Assembly (NCBI GenBank): GCA_963921825.1
Contig: OY997595.1
Coordinates: forward strand, 12,765,228 to 12,829,227
Reading direction: 5' to 3'
Length of the DNA stretch: 64,000 bases
Source of the DNA: Erodium maritimum
Lineage: Eukaryota > Streptophyta > Magnoliopsida > Geraniales > Geraniaceae
Under the pieces are notes generated by a model that was given only the letters and a program-made list of their open reading frames with translations, was not told the origin of the DNA and did no database searches. Positions 22,902 to 35,045 of this stretch are shown here, piece after piece; position 1 is the first letter of the stretch, and every line of letters begins with the position of its first letter. The position numbers were made by a program, and so were the translations under genes.

Positions 22902-24889
22902 ATGGCAGGAAAGTACATGATATTAGGATTAAAAATGGTTATAGTAGTGGCAGCGTTGATGGGTTCGGCGGCGGTGATCCACCGGAACCTGAAGTCAACG
23001 ACGGAGAATTTCCACATATCGTCGGAGAAAAAAGAAACCGCGTTTATGTCGATATGCGCCAACACCCAATACAAGGAGGCGTGCGAGAACAGCATAAAGA
23101 GCGTGAGCAACTCCTCCGACCCCAAGGAGTTCCTCAAGGCGGCGCTGGAGGCCGCCAGCGCGGCCATCTCGCACTCGTTCGAGCTCTCCAAGTCCCTCGT
23201 CGACAAGTCCTCGGACCCCAAAGTCAAGATGACGGTGGAGGACTGCCGTGACCTGTTCACGTACGCGGTCCAGGAGGTGCAGTCCTCGTACTCGATGGTG
23301 GGGACCCACGAGATGGCCACGATCCAGGACCGGGCCGAGGACATACGCAACTGGCTCAGCGCCATCCTCTCCTACTCCGAGACCTGCACCGACGGCGTCG
23401 AGGAGACCCAGTTCAAGAGCTCCATCAGCAACGGCGTCGTCAACGTCACGCAGCTCACCAGCAACGCCCTCGCTATAGTCACCGAGCTCAACAAGATCCT
23501 CACCCAGGCGTTTGACCTCAAGATCGAGGCCAAGACGGGTCGGCGCCTCATGGGTGAGGTGGACAGGGATGGGTACCCGAGGTGGCTCACCGGTTCCGAC
23601 AGGAAGCTGCTGGCGGCGCCGGGAGGTGTGAAGCCGGACACGGTGGTGGCGCAGGACGGGAGCGGGGATTTTAAGAGTATTAATGACGCTCTTAAGACCG
23701 TCCCCAAAAATAACCCCAATAGGTACATTATTTACGTTAAGGCCGGAGTGTACAAGGAGTATGTTACGGTGGAGCAGAACAATATTTTCATGTACGGTGA
23801 CGGATCCAGGAAGACTATCGTTACAGGAAACCACAATTTCGGCGCGGGTTTCTCCACTTACAAGAGTTCCACTTTCTGTAAGTACAACAAAATGTTCGAT
23901 TCTCACTACACCAGAAACTAACTAATAACCTAATCGATCAAGGAAAAAAGAACACGGTATAGTAACGATTTTTTTGTATTAGTCGGTATTGAAACTTCTA
24001 ATACTGACGTTTAGACGGGTTTAAGGGTCTTTTTCGAATTAGATGGACGATTGATTATGTCACAAGATTTTAAACAGAGTGAAATACATTTGTCTTTAAT
24101 CTGTATTTCAATCTGACTGGACTAAAATCATATCGTTGTCAGAAATATGATATTTTCTCTTTAATAATCTTATAATTCGGTGCAGCTGCTCGAGGAGACG
24201 GGTTCCTATGCACAAGCATGGGGTTCCAGAACACCGCCGGGCCGTCAGGGCACCAGGCGGTGGCGCTACACATCCAATCCGACATGGCCGCCTTCTACAA
24301 GTGCCGCATGGACGGGTTCCAGGACACGCTCTACCTCCACGCCCACCGCCAGTTCTTCCGCAACTGCGTCATCTCCGGCACCGTCGACTTCATCTTCGGG
24401 GACTCCGCAGCCGTCATGCAGAACTGCAAGATCATCGCCCGGAAGGGCAACGACGGGCAGTTCAACCTGGTGACGGCCCAGAAACGCTCCGACGCGAACG
24501 AGCCGACGGGGTTCGCCATCCACAACTGCCAGCTGGTGCCGGACATGACCCTGGCGCCGGTGACGGACAAGTTCAAGACGTACCTGGGGCGGCCCTGGGG
24601 CGAGTACGCGCGCGTGGTGGTGATGGAGTCCACGCTCGGCGACCACATCAATCCGGAGGGGTGGACGGTGTGGAGCGACACCAGGGGACAGGACGGTAAG
24701 GTGGTCTTCGCCGAGTACGCCAACAAGGGGCCCGGCGCCGGCACCGGAGCGAGGACCAAGACGTTTAAGAACGGCGTCCGTACGATCAGCAAGCAGGAAG
24801 CGCAGAAGTATACCGTTAATAATTTTATTCAGGGGAACATGTGGCTGCCCACGTCAGGGTTTCCGTTCATTGGTGGGTTGAAGAATTAA
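22902..24889 (+). CDS. Pectin methylesterase with N-terminal PMEI pro-region
   Basis: De-esterifies homogalacturonan in the cell wall. Two exons, 22902-23877 and 24186-24889, join inside STFSARGDG to give 559 residues, standard for type-I (group 2) enzymes. Residues 8-26 form a signal anchor. The pro-region (about 46-200) is a PMEI-like four-helix domain (MSICANTQYKEACENSI). Two basic processing motifs, RRLM (214-217) and RKLL (234-237), precede the catalytic domain, where subtilases usually cut. The catalytic part shows VVAQDGSGDFKSINDAL, GFQNTAGP, Asp372 (FQDTLY), Asp393 (TVDFIFGDSA) and Arg461 (YLGRPWGEY). The exons are GC-rich between AT-rich segments, which produces long antisense frames that are not genes. 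The plus-strand frame in exon 1 stays open past the donor to 23921 and would give a truncated protein if unspliced. Confidence 0.95.
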
Positions 24890-25623
24890 TGTTTTTTTGT
24901 TGATTATTTGATGGTTTAATTAAGCAGCATCTTCGTGGATTAGGGGTGGGTAATATATACTCTTGGTTCAACGAAAGTATACGTAGGTTTTATTTGGCCA
25001 ATATTATTTGTTCGATTACATATGTTTACCGAGGATGTAATCATGGATCTGGTTGTTGTACACAAACATTTTTTTGGTTATATCGAGAATTTATTTCAAG
25101 ACCGGTTGTTTTTTATTATCTTCTTTTGTTTTATTTTGTGTTGTAGCACCAATATAGAGAACGTAGAACCGTACACGACCTACACCGACTCAACATGAGT
25201 TCCACGAAAGTGTTTTTTTGCGCCTTGATCCTATGGAGGGGGCTTATTGTGACAAAGATAAGAACGATAGTGACTCAAAGATTTGTAGTTAATGGAGGAT
25301 GACGGTCAACTTGTCAATCATAGCGCGGACGAGACGTTTCTCCTCTTCAACATCTGTGTCCCCGGGGACCTCTCATTTATACTGCTAGGTTGTTTAGGCT
25401 TCACATGATTTCCCTAGATCCCCTCGACATCTGACGTGGAAGGCTCGGTGAGGGCCTGTTTCTTCATATTGACCTCTTTGTATCCATCCTTGGTTCCTCT
25501 TGCGCTTGTCCCTCTTTTGTTGGCTTTTTCGAGCGAAAAGTTCTCCACTTAGGACCCAAGGAAAGTTGGGTTATTCCTAGATACTTGTATAAAGCTCTAT
25601 AAATTTTCTTGAAGGTGTCCATT
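24890..25623. other. 3' flank of the pectin methylesterase gene and anonymous sequence
   Basis: From about 25140 to 25560 composition changes to more GC, and a T-run at 25209-25215 precedes it. This layout resembles the left end of the DUF4283 retroposons elsewhere in the window, but no protein homology could be read. It is best treated as an unresolved repeat remnant. Confidence 0.35.
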
Positions 25624-25759
25624 TGTTAGCATTATCTATCTATTCAAATATGAAAATAATATTTGAATAGATATGATCATTATCCCTTGTATAGTTTTGA
25701 ATATGGATTTTGTATATATAAATCTGAACATGAATGAATAGAGAACACGATTCATACCA
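25624..25759 (+). repeat. 5' LTR of the copia element (short, right edge approximate)
   Basis: The stretch starts TGTTAGCATTATC, contains a TATATAAATC promoter box near 25715, and stops just before the primer-binding site. At about 135 bases it is short for a copia LTR. No second copy was found downstream, consistent with loss of the element's 3' end. Confidence 0.55.
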
Positions 25760-25768
25760 ACTCTTTTA

Positions 25769-25782
25769 TGGTATCAGAGCCC
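25769..25782 (+). promoter_or_regulatory. Retrotransposon primer-binding site (initiator tRNA-Met)
   Basis: TGGTATCAGAGCCC matches the usual plant copia primer-binding site complementary to the 3' end of initiator methionine tRNA. It fixes the orientation of the element and the end of its LTR region. Confidence 0.8.
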
Positions 25783-26088
25783 TGGAAACCTATTCCAGTT
25801 GCACTTCTTTTCTTCCGCTATTCTTATCGCAGACAACTCCTTGCCGCGTTTCCTTTTTTTCGAAATACATTCACGCAGATCACTCTATATCCTGCGATTG
25901 TTTTCAATTTCGAATTCAGGCTCATCCTCCTTAAAGCCCATAACACACACGACTCTCATCCTCTTACTCGCAGCCCATACTACTATTCCATTCGGTTTAC
26001 TACGTTCAGTCACTCTCACACGGCTGTTCCTAGTGTTCTGCAGCAACAATTGCTTTTTTTTTTTTGCAGATCAAGTGTGTTATCATTT

Positions 26089-29000
26089 ATGGCTTCTCAT
26101 CCACCTCTGACGGTCAACAATATTCGGCTTGCGATTCCTATCGTCCTGGACATGGAGAAGCAGCACTACTCATCATGGGCGGAGCTGTTCAAAATCCATT
26201 GTCGAGCCTTTCAAGTCACTCATCACATTCTTCCCGATGTTGTGACGACGACTGCGCCCATTGAAGTGCCGGCTGAAATCGATACCACCTCTGATGCGAC
26301 TTCCGGTACAGAGGGAACATCGAAGGCTACAAGCTCTAAATCTACTTAGGTGTCATCTTTCTCAACCACCCCTAACACTGCATTATGGTTTCGTGTTGAT
26401 GATACTGTTCTGCAATGGATATATGGCACCATATCAAGTGATCTCCTACAAACGATCATTGAGCCGGATTCCACTGCTGCTCGAGCATGGAATGCTTTGC
26501 GTAGTATATTTCAAGACAATCGTCACACTAGGATTGTGCATCTTGAAAATCAATTTTCTAATACTCGCTTGGATGGTTTTACTGGTATTTCTCCCTATTG
26601 TCAGGAGCTCAAGAACATTGCTGGTCAATTGTCCAATATGGGTGCTCCAGTCTCCAATGATCGGCTTGTGGTTCAGTTGGTCACTAGACTTACCAGTGCC
26701 TATGACCATGTGGCTGCCCTCATTCAACAACGGGATCCCTTCCCGCTATTTCACAAGGCACGGTCACAACTATTATTGGAGGAGACGAGGAAGCAGAAAC
26801 AACATAATATGCTACCTGGTTCTACTGCTCTCGTATCACAAGTCCATGGTGACGGGACTTCAGATGGAGGCTCGAGCTCCGGTAGGCCAAATCGTGGCCG
26901 ACGTTCTGACAGGGGCGGCAGATCGCGATCTGGACGAGGAACAATGCGGGGATCGCAGCGTGGGCGTGGATCAGGCTCTTCAGCTGGGCCTAATTTTCAC
27001 ACTTCTGCTGGGCCTAATTTTTACACTAATGGGCCACACCAGACATGGTAGTATGGGCCGTGCCCATACCCAACTCAGGCTGCCTGGATTGCACAGCAAC
27101 AGACTTGGCCCGGACAGAATAATCAGCGCATGTGGGCCGGCCCATCCGCACCTCAGGCCAACCAGCAGCAACATGGGATTCTTGGCTCACCACATGTCTC
27201 ACGCTCACATCAGCAGAATGGGCAGCAGTTAGTAAATAATTCACGGGCATCTTCTTCATATGGACAGGACCCGAATGTTCCCACAAACATAGATGTTGCA
27301 TTTAACTCTATGACGCTCAATCCACCGGATCAATGGTACATGGACTCAGGTGCGACATCTCACATGATCGCCGACTCAGGTAGTCTCAGTAATTATTTTA
27401 ATTCAAGCTCTAGTCATCATGTTGTGGTCGGAAATGGACATCATATTCCAATTATGGGTTACGGTAGTGCATCTTTAACACCAACTCACCCCTCCCTAGC
27501 CTTACATAATGTTATTCATGCACCCCACATTATTAAAAACCTTGTTTCTGTACGCCGTTTCGTCACTGACAATAATGTTTCTGTTGAACTTGATCGTTTT
27601 GATTTTGCTGTGAAGGACTTTCAGACGGGCAAGGTTTTTCTGAGATGTGATAGCTCGGGTGATCTCTACCTCGTGTCGTCTTCATTCCCTTCTCATGGTG
27701 CATCCTCTTCATTTTTAGCCTTATCTTCGTCGGTCTGGCACTCTCGGTTAGGACATCCTGGTGCTCCTGTCTTCGATGCTCTTCGACGCAATAATATGGT
27801 CCAATGTGGATCATCTAGTTCATTTTGTGATTCTTGTGCATTAGGCAAAAACATTAAATTACTGTTTAAATTATCTAGTTCTTGCACATTTGCACCATTT
27901 GACATTATTCATGGGGATTTATGGACTTCACCGGTTTTAAGCTCTGCAGGACATCGATATTATTTATTACTGGTTGATGACTTTACAAATTTTGTATGGA
28001 CATTCCCGTTACATTCTAGATCGCAGGTCTATTTCATATTCACTTCTTTCCACTCGTATGTTCGTACTCAGTTTGGGACATCCATTAAGGCACTCCAATG
28101 CGACAATTGGAAGGAATTCGACAACGGACCGCTACAAAAATTATGTACTGATACGGGCATGATCTTCAGACTATCGTGTCCATACACATCACCACAAAAC
28201 GGTCGAGCTGAACGTAAATTCCGTACTCTCAATAACATAGTTCGTACACTCATGGTACACTCGTCTATCCCTCCATATTTTTGGCACTTTGCTTTATCTA
28301 TGTCCACTTATCTGCACAATATTCTCCCGTCCAAAATTCTTAATTTTGTTTCTCCCACTCATTACTGATTCTCTCGTGTCCCGTCGTACGATCATTTGCG
28401 TATATTTGGTTGTGCATGTTTTCCACTATTACCTGCTGTGTCTATTAACAAACTTCAACCTCGTTCTATGCCTTGTGTATTCTTGGGTTTTCCATCTCAG
28501 CATCGTGGCTACATTTGCTTTGACCCGGAGACCAAACGAATCATTGTGGCGCGACATGTTATCTTTGACGAAACGGATTTCCCATTCTCCAACATCACCC
28601 GAACACCTAATGACTACGACTTCCTGGACCTCACTACTCCATTAATTACTCCTCCAGCAGCTGACCCCGTACATGCACCTTCACTGGCCTCACCTACACC
28701 AGCACCTTATTCTCCTACCACCAGTGATCGGCTCAACCCCACACCTTCTACCACACCACCATCCACTCAGCCGACAACGGACAAGACCGAGCCTCCTCAA
28801 CCACCTATTCATCCCATGCAAACTAAATTAAGGCCATGTATCATCAAACCTAGATCATTATTTAATCTTAATGCATCTACCACTCCTTCTCCATTGCCTA
28901 AATCAGCCAAAGATGCACTTCTTGATCCAAATTGGAGTTTAGCCATGCGTGATGAATATGATGCTTTAATTAAAAATAATATGTGGGAGCTCGTATCCCG

Positions 29001-30168
29001 TCCTTGTACTACTAATATTGTTTGGTCTATGTGGATTTTTCGTCATAAAGTTAGATCTGACGGTTCCTTTGAGCGCTATAAAGCTCGTCTTGTAGGTGAC
29101 AGAAGCTCACAACAAGTTGGCGTGGATTGCACCGAGACTTTCAGCCCAATGGTCAAACCAGCCACCATCAGAACCGTTCTGAGCATTGCCCTATCTAGGT
29201 CGTGGCCCATTCATCAGCTGGACGTGAAGAATGCTTCCTTGCATGACGACCTATCAGAGACAGTTTACATGCACCAGCCACATGGTTTTCTTAGCACTAC
29301 TCATCCGGACTATGTATGTCTTCTCCGGCGATCCCCATACGGCCTCAAACAGGCTCCCCGAGCATGTTACTAGCGTTTCACGGACTATGTGGCCACCATT
29401 GGATTCACTCACAGTCGATCCGATCACTCTCTCTTTATATATCGCAGTGGTGCAGATACGGCGTTTCTTCTGCTGTACGTGGATGATATTATACTCACTA
29501 CTTCCAGTGACTCACTTCACCTCACCATTATGCACCATCTGGCGTCTGAGTTTTCCATGAAGGACTTAGGCCCATTGTCATACTTTCTGGGAATTGCAGT
29601 CACTCGACATTCTGGCGGTTTATTTCTGTCTCAACGGAAATACGCCGAGGAGATTATCCACCAAGCAGGCATGGAGTCGTGTTCCCCGTCTACTACTCCA
29701 GTTGATTCTAAAGGCAAGATGAGTGCTAATGCAGGGGACCCGTTCTCTGATCCGCACCTATACAAGAGTATGGCATGAGCATTACAGTATCTCACTTTTA
29801 CCCAGCATGACATCGCGTATGCTGTTCAGCAGGTGTGTCTTCACATGCATGACCCTCGTATTGGTCACATGGGTGCTCTGAAACGTATTATTCGATATCT
29901 TCAGGGTACCTTCCATTTTGGCCTTCATCTATACGCCTCTCGTACTCTGAATCTTGTCGCCTACACTGATGCAGACTGGGCAGGCTGTCCCGACACCAGA
30001 CGTTCCACATCGGGATACTATGTATTCCTCGGAGATAATCTTATCTCCTTGTCGTCTAAACGACAACCTACAGTCTCCCGTAATCTTCTCATGGAGCTCC
30101 ATTGTCCTATTTCCCGAGCCACACTGGTGTACTGTGACAATGTACCTCCTTTCTTCCTCCCTAGCTAA
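26089..30168 (+). pseudogene. Ty1/copia gag-pol polyprotein: one frame, five internal stop codons, 3'-truncated
   Basis: The retrotransposon polyprotein starts at ATG 26089 (MASHPPLTVNNIRL). Gag (UBN2-type, ARAWNALRSIFQDN and RIVHLENQFSN) is followed by a Gly/Arg-rich tail; protease (WYMDSGATSHM); integrase zinc motif (WHSRLGHP..CDSCALGK) and core (HGDLW, QCDNWKEFDN, SPQNGRAERK); reverse transcriptase (WIFRHKVRSDGSFERYKARL, LLYVDDIILT); and RNase H start (VAYTDADWAG). All lie in the same phase. In-frame stops occur at 26347, 27049, 28366, 29371 and 29776, with no frameshift. The usual integrase Gly after DN is Trp and the usual NAFLHGDL reads NASLHDDL. The C-terminal half of RNase H and the 3' LTR are missing. 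The copy is dead but recent by indel count. Confidence 0.93.
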
Positions 30169-30179
30169 AAATTAAACGA

Positions 30180-30660
30180 TGTAGTTCTTCTGAGATCCAT
30201 AGCTTTTGTAGCGAGACATTCTGCGACTGTCGACTTTTAGTCTTGATTCACCGGGATAATCCAGCCTAGGGTGTCGTGGAAAGATACACCCTCTTACCGT
30301 CCCACCCCTTAGATCCTACACGCACTGGCTGAATAGCTCCCGATTGTTTTGCACTCGTTGTCCTTTAATGGTCGTCACATGGAAGACACTGGCTACGAGA
30401 GCCGAGATTCGTACTTCATATTCACTAAAGAAAAAGAGCATCAGAGGGATGGAGGATAAGGGTCTTCGCTTGAGAGGATGGTGACCCGAAGGATCCAGAT
30501 CAATAGAGGTGACGACAGAGTTTGAAAGAGAGATCATGATGATGACAACGGCTAAAACAAACCCTAGTTTCTAAAACTCTAGTCTCTCGAACTTGAGAAA
30601 AGTACTAGTTAAGAAGTGAGACGAGGTGTGAAACACAATTGGACTTGAAATGAGGAAAAG
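30180..30660. other. Spacer after the truncated copia element
   Basis: The stretch is non-AT-rich and contains a minus-strand frame (30537-30316, MISLSNSVVTSIDLDPSGHH) of unknown nature. AAACCCTAG-type motifs at its right end resemble the 5' ends of the DUF4283 retroposons, so it may be another truncated retroposon head. Not established. Confidence 0.3.
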
Positions 30661-31077
30661 TACATGGTTAGAGCATGTATAATCGGTTAAACCGTATAAG
30701 GGAACTGTATATTGACTATGCAAAATAGTGGTTCTCAGCCCTTGAATTTAAGCGTGTTCCACAATGATAAGAACTAGATTGAGAACTGGATTGTGAGTGG
30801 ATGCTTAATTGAATTTTTTGCTGATTTTATTAAATTCTTTATTAAAACAGTAAATATTATTTAAATTTGACAAAATTAATGAACAATAAAATTAATTAAT
30901 TATAATAATATTAACACAAGTTATATAAAATGAACTTCAACTTTTATTCATACACCCCCAAAAAATACAAGTTGAAAACATACAATCCAACATACGCATC
31001 ATTCTTGTTGAAACTTTGCCATTTGAACTTCAATGTTTTTTATTCGAGCCCACAATCAGGACATCGTGTCGGGTCAA

Positions 31078-31990
31078 CTAATCCTCCTTGTAGTTGGAGA
31101 TTTCCTTCTCATGTATAACATTTTTCGGGTCACCTGACTTTCTTTTGTCATCCGTTATATTTCTCCATACCTCCTTGGCCGCCTTCAAATAGTCATCATG
31201 GTTCCATCCGCTCCGCACGTCGGCCTTATCGACCTTTAGAAAAGCGAGGAACCTCTTGGTCTGCGCCCCAAAGGTTTTCCAATGGTTCTTGATGACTTTC
31301 CTCCTGAAATGCGGGAAATGCCCACCCTCGTTGTACATGTTCGTAACCGTGCACCAGAATGTGTTACCTTGTTGGGAGTTGCTCTTAATCGGGTCATTTG
31401 ATGTCTCGATCCATCTCTGTATGAGGCGCATCTCCGCCTCGACGATCCATTTTCTCCTAGGTTGTGTTACCCTTGTTGGTCGTTGTTGGGAAGGGCTGGT
31501 AGAGGATGACTGCAATGACATACGGGTGTCGTTGTTGCCGTCGATATGTTGTTTCCATGGTTGAGGATCGGGGTACCCATAGTAGTTGGGATGGGGGTGG
31601 AATTTCCCTGGACCGGGATTCAATTGCGGTGAAATCGGGTAGCTTTGACCCGGAAAGGGGTTGAATTGTTGTGGAAAGGGCTGGAATTGACCTGTATTGA
31701 ATTTCATTTTCCAACATTATTGCTGCTTCAAAAAAATTAAAAAAAATCGAGAGTTTGAAAGTACCCGAGGAGGAACCCGGTTGCATATAGGGGGTGAAGG
31801 GCGAGGGTTTGCAGAATTCTCATCGGGTTGCGTCAACAAGTCCCGAAAGTTTCCAAGATCCCCGACGGTGAATTGGAAATCTTCCGACCTACGTTGTTCA
31901 TCATCCAATGAATGAGACTGCTGAGTTTCATCGTCGGATATTTTCGATCGGCTTTTGAGAGAGAGGAAGTTGGGAATGAGAGTGGAGAAA
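31078..31990 (-). pseudogene. Harbinger-associated SANT/Myb-like DNA-binding protein, one frameshift
   Basis: In autonomous PIF/Harbinger elements a Myb/SANT-like protein helps the transposase bind ends and enter the nucleus; genome annotations often mislabel it 'glutathione S-transferase T3-like'. The acidic N-terminal part (KISDDETQQ, then FTVGDLGNFRDLL) lies at about 31960-31800. A likely intron (donor TCGG/GTACTTTC near 31762, acceptor ATACAG near 31690) joins MQPGSSSG to QFQPFPQQFNPFPG. The SANT-like core is WIVEAEMRLIQRWIETSNDP ... QGNTFWCTVTNMYNE ... KNHWKTFGAQTKRF, ending NYKED with the stop at 31078. A one-base loss near 31795 puts the N-terminal part out of phase. No clear ATG was fixed upstream. 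The TATA-like box upstream is split by the Mutator-like insertion. Confidence 0.7.
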
Positions 31991-33404
31991 AATTAGAGAG
32001 AAGTTGGAGAATGGTTGGTGGTTTGAGAATAGAGCTTAGGGTATTTATAGGGGTAAATTACGTTGACATACCCTGAACTATACGCATTTAACGGTTTACT
32101 ACCCCAAAGTTCATTCGTAACAATCGCATACCCCGAACTAACCATTAATTACGACGTTACCCCCTCCATCCACTTTTCCATCCATTTTATGTTAATATTT
32201 TCAGAAATTCCTAAACTACCCTCGTGATTCCAACCCTAAACCAACTCCAACCTTAATTACAATCCTAATTCTTCAATACCTTAATATTTTTTAATCAAAA
32301 AAGAATTTAAAATAGAAAACCAAGCCTAATCTCACGCACATGTTCATTACTCATCTTCATCTTTCAACAAATCAAACCAAACCTGTCCATTATTATCTCT
32401 ACCATTTTTTTTTCAAAATCTCTCACAATCATAACAAAAACCTCATATTTCACTCATAAACACCACATGAAGGGGCAGTGTTGGAGATTAAGAACAGAGA
32501 GTGCGTTGCAGCAGATCTGGCTCTTCCTCTTCCTTGTGTGAGCTCTGCAACTCCGATCGACGGCGAGGAGGATCGGGCTGTCTATATTCTGTGCGAGCTT
32601 CGATTTCAGTGTTGCTCGTAGATTTGGTCACGGAGGATCTGGACCCGCGCTCGCAGACAGGTCCGACGAAGATGGTGACCGACGATGAAGGTGGAGGACT
32701 ACCGGAGTAACGCTCGAACCACCAGTGCGTCCTTGTCTTCGCAGATCTACCATCGATTTTTTTTTCATTTCAAGATCTAGGTTTCGATTGTGGGATTGTT
32801 GAATTGAATCTGTTTCTGGGTTGTGAGTTAGGGATTTTGATTAGGTTGTCTTCAACGTTGATCTTTTTTTTTCTTTCATTTTTTGATAGTTTTAGAATTA
32901 AAATTTATTGAAATCGAAAGTAAGTTCATGTTCTTCAACCCTAAATTTTTTCTCCATTTTTTGATAATTTCTTTTCCAGAAAATTAGCAAAAGAAAAAAA
33001 AACAATCCCAAAGACTCTAATAGGAGAGAATTAAGTGTGCTGGCGCCTATGTGGTAGCGTGGGCCTCACCCACATCTTACACCTGGTCCACCCTGACGGT
33101 CTACGTGGCTAAGTTAGTCTCAAAAAACTCCCCTTTCTCTCTCGCTCATTTTTCTCTTCTCCCGAACGTTACAGACTCCATTGATGTCAAGTTATTGCTC
33201 CGACCCTCCCTCTTCCTTTGGTCGCCGATGGAACCCTAGCGTCCTCCAATCTTTCTCCTATATGGTACTCTACGACTTCTTCTCCCTTATTCACTTTCAT
33301 CTATTTAAATATCGGTAATAGCCAATCGATTCAGAGACCTACGAAACTAGAAGCGGAATTGAATTCGGGAAAGGAAAAGCGATTTTCCTAGGGTTTTGCA
33401 GGTC

Positions 33405-33820
33405 TAGGGAAGGAACGTGGGTACATAGCCAATGTTTGTGGGGGCGAAGGAGATTGGGGTGGACGGTAGCTTGGTCCGGCAGTGGAGGAATAGTCGGATG
33501 TGCTCACGGACGGATTGGAGTAGGTCGTAGGAAATGGTCTTGGGTGGTTGTACCCCAAGTTCATGCTGAGAAGATTTTCTGGACGGGGTTGAGACTATGT
33601 TGGAAAGGTCCATTGCCTACATCTCCACGTCCACTTCCCGGTCGGAGAAGAATGAAAACGGTAAGACGAGCAAACCCGGCTTTGGGAATGGGAGAGGATC
33701 TTCCAAAGTTGGTGGTTTCACCAGAGGCATGATTTATGTTCAAAATATTCCTCAGGCATTGCCGTGGAATAATTTTAAACAGTATCATGGCATCCAAAGG
33801 TCCAAGGTCCCAGCTTGATC
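33405..33820 (+). other. Exon-like GC-richer segment in the Pack-MULE, origin unknown
   Basis: A plus-strand frame (33597-33818, ending in GFTRGMIYVQNIPQALP..QYHGIQRSKVPA) follows a GC-rich stretch with short frames. It may be another captured host fragment, since it stands out from the AT-rich surroundings and precedes the PIE1-like exons in the same orientation. I do not recognise the protein, and a spliced model could not be fixed. Confidence 0.35.
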
Positions 33821-34477
33821 ACGACACATGAGCTAGGCGCCAGAAGGTTGTAAAATCTATTTTTAGGTTTATTTCCTTCATGAATTGCTAAACAGCAGAT
33901 CGGTCACTGCCTTCATGAAACTCTATATTTGTATTTCTTATGTGCATTATATGTTATCTTAATCCTATTTCAAATTAATTTGTATTAAACCTTATTGTTC
34001 TTCTAAATTTACATGAATACCGTGGTTATATAATGGTTTGTGTTTCGTTTCTGAAACTAAATTTCAACTTTTCCTAGAATCAACTGTGTTACAATAAGAT
34101 ACAAAAATTTGGTAGACAAGGAGGGAAATAATATGAGGTCGATTTTGTGCCATTTTACTTGTATAAAATATGAATTCTGAAACAATTCAATGGGGGAAAC
34201 AAAAAAATTGTTGTCCAGGAAGGTTGTGCAAAAGGGCGGATTCTGCTCATCCTTTTTATGATTTGTCTTAGCAACCGGGGAACAAGCTCCTTTTATGATT
34301 TAAAACTTGTCAGTTCTCCCTCTTAACCATTCCCGCGGCCATCAAATGTTTTCTGTTAGTTTTTTTTTTGCGTTCATGGGGATGAACAGTGTGGGATTGC
34401 TTTTATGTATAATAATTTCGATTTTGTTTCATACATTAGCTGAATATTAACTCTATAGCGGTACATGTACTGTTGTA

Positions 34478-35045
34478 GGCAGTTGAAGCTCCTAAAGAAT
34501 CTCCATGTCCTAAAACTCATTGGGATCATGTTTTAGAAGAAATGGTTTGGTTGTCAAAGGTAATTAAATAGTTTATTTTCCGAAAGTTTTATGTTTTAGC
34601 TTGTAAGATTTTTACTTCATCACTCATGTCGGTACATTTTTTAGGTAGTATACAGTATTTTGGAATTGAATAATGAGATAATCAAATATGTGTAATTTTT
34701 GTCACTTCATATGCTAAACAAACTATATGTTAGCCGGATTTTTAGTTTGAAGAAAATGGAAATTAGTTTAGGCGAAGAAAGTTGCTATAAGAGCAAGCAA
34801 GGGTATGTTGGATCAGGCTACAAGAGGGTAAAAAATAAATAAATAAAGGTTCCGCATTTACTTTGTTAACTGAAAAGTACTTTTTGAGGATATGTTTGGG
34901 TGCATAGAACAACCCCCCTTCAAAAATGTGGAAAAAAGATTTTTGTATGCTGTTGGTTATCTCCAGTAATTTGAACTTATGATTGAAATTTTGAGCAGGA
35001 GGAAGAGAAAAAGTTGAGAAAAATTGCTATAGCTCTTGGATCAAC
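34478..35045 (+). pseudogene. PIE1: Captured exon fragments of a PIE1-like SWR1 remodeller (HSA region)
   Basis: Three spliced-looking pieces encode the N-terminal HSA region of PHOTOPERIOD-INDEPENDENT EARLY FLOWERING 1, the Swi2/Snf2 ATPase of the plant SWR1 complex that deposits H2A.Z. Piece one (about 34480-34559) reads VEAPKESPCPKTHWDHVLEE then MVWLSK and ends at a GT donor (AAAG/GTAATT). Piece two (about 34738-34830) reads AKKVAIRASKGMLDQATRG, preceded by a deletion and a stop (CAG to TAG type) where family members read WKLAQ. Piece three (about 34999-35040) reads EEEKKLRKIAIAL. The order and introns match a genomic, not cDNA, capture. The ATPase domain is absent, so no remodeller can be made. 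Confidence 0.8.

Noticed and set aside
22995-23906. 303-codon open frame on the minus strand across pectin methylesterase exon 1
   Set aside because: It is the complement of a GC-rich coding exon with clear PMEI and PME motifs on the plus strand. The frame is a by-product of G/C third positions and has no family signature.
24208-24792. Several overlapping frames on both strands in pectin methylesterase exon 2
   Set aside because: Shadows of the plus-strand catalytic exon, whose QDTLY, DFIFGDSA and GRPWGEY motifs decide the frame.
25140-25560. A further DUF4283-type retroposon after the pectin methylesterase gene
   Set aside because: A T-run and composition shift are present, but no protein block could be read in any frame.
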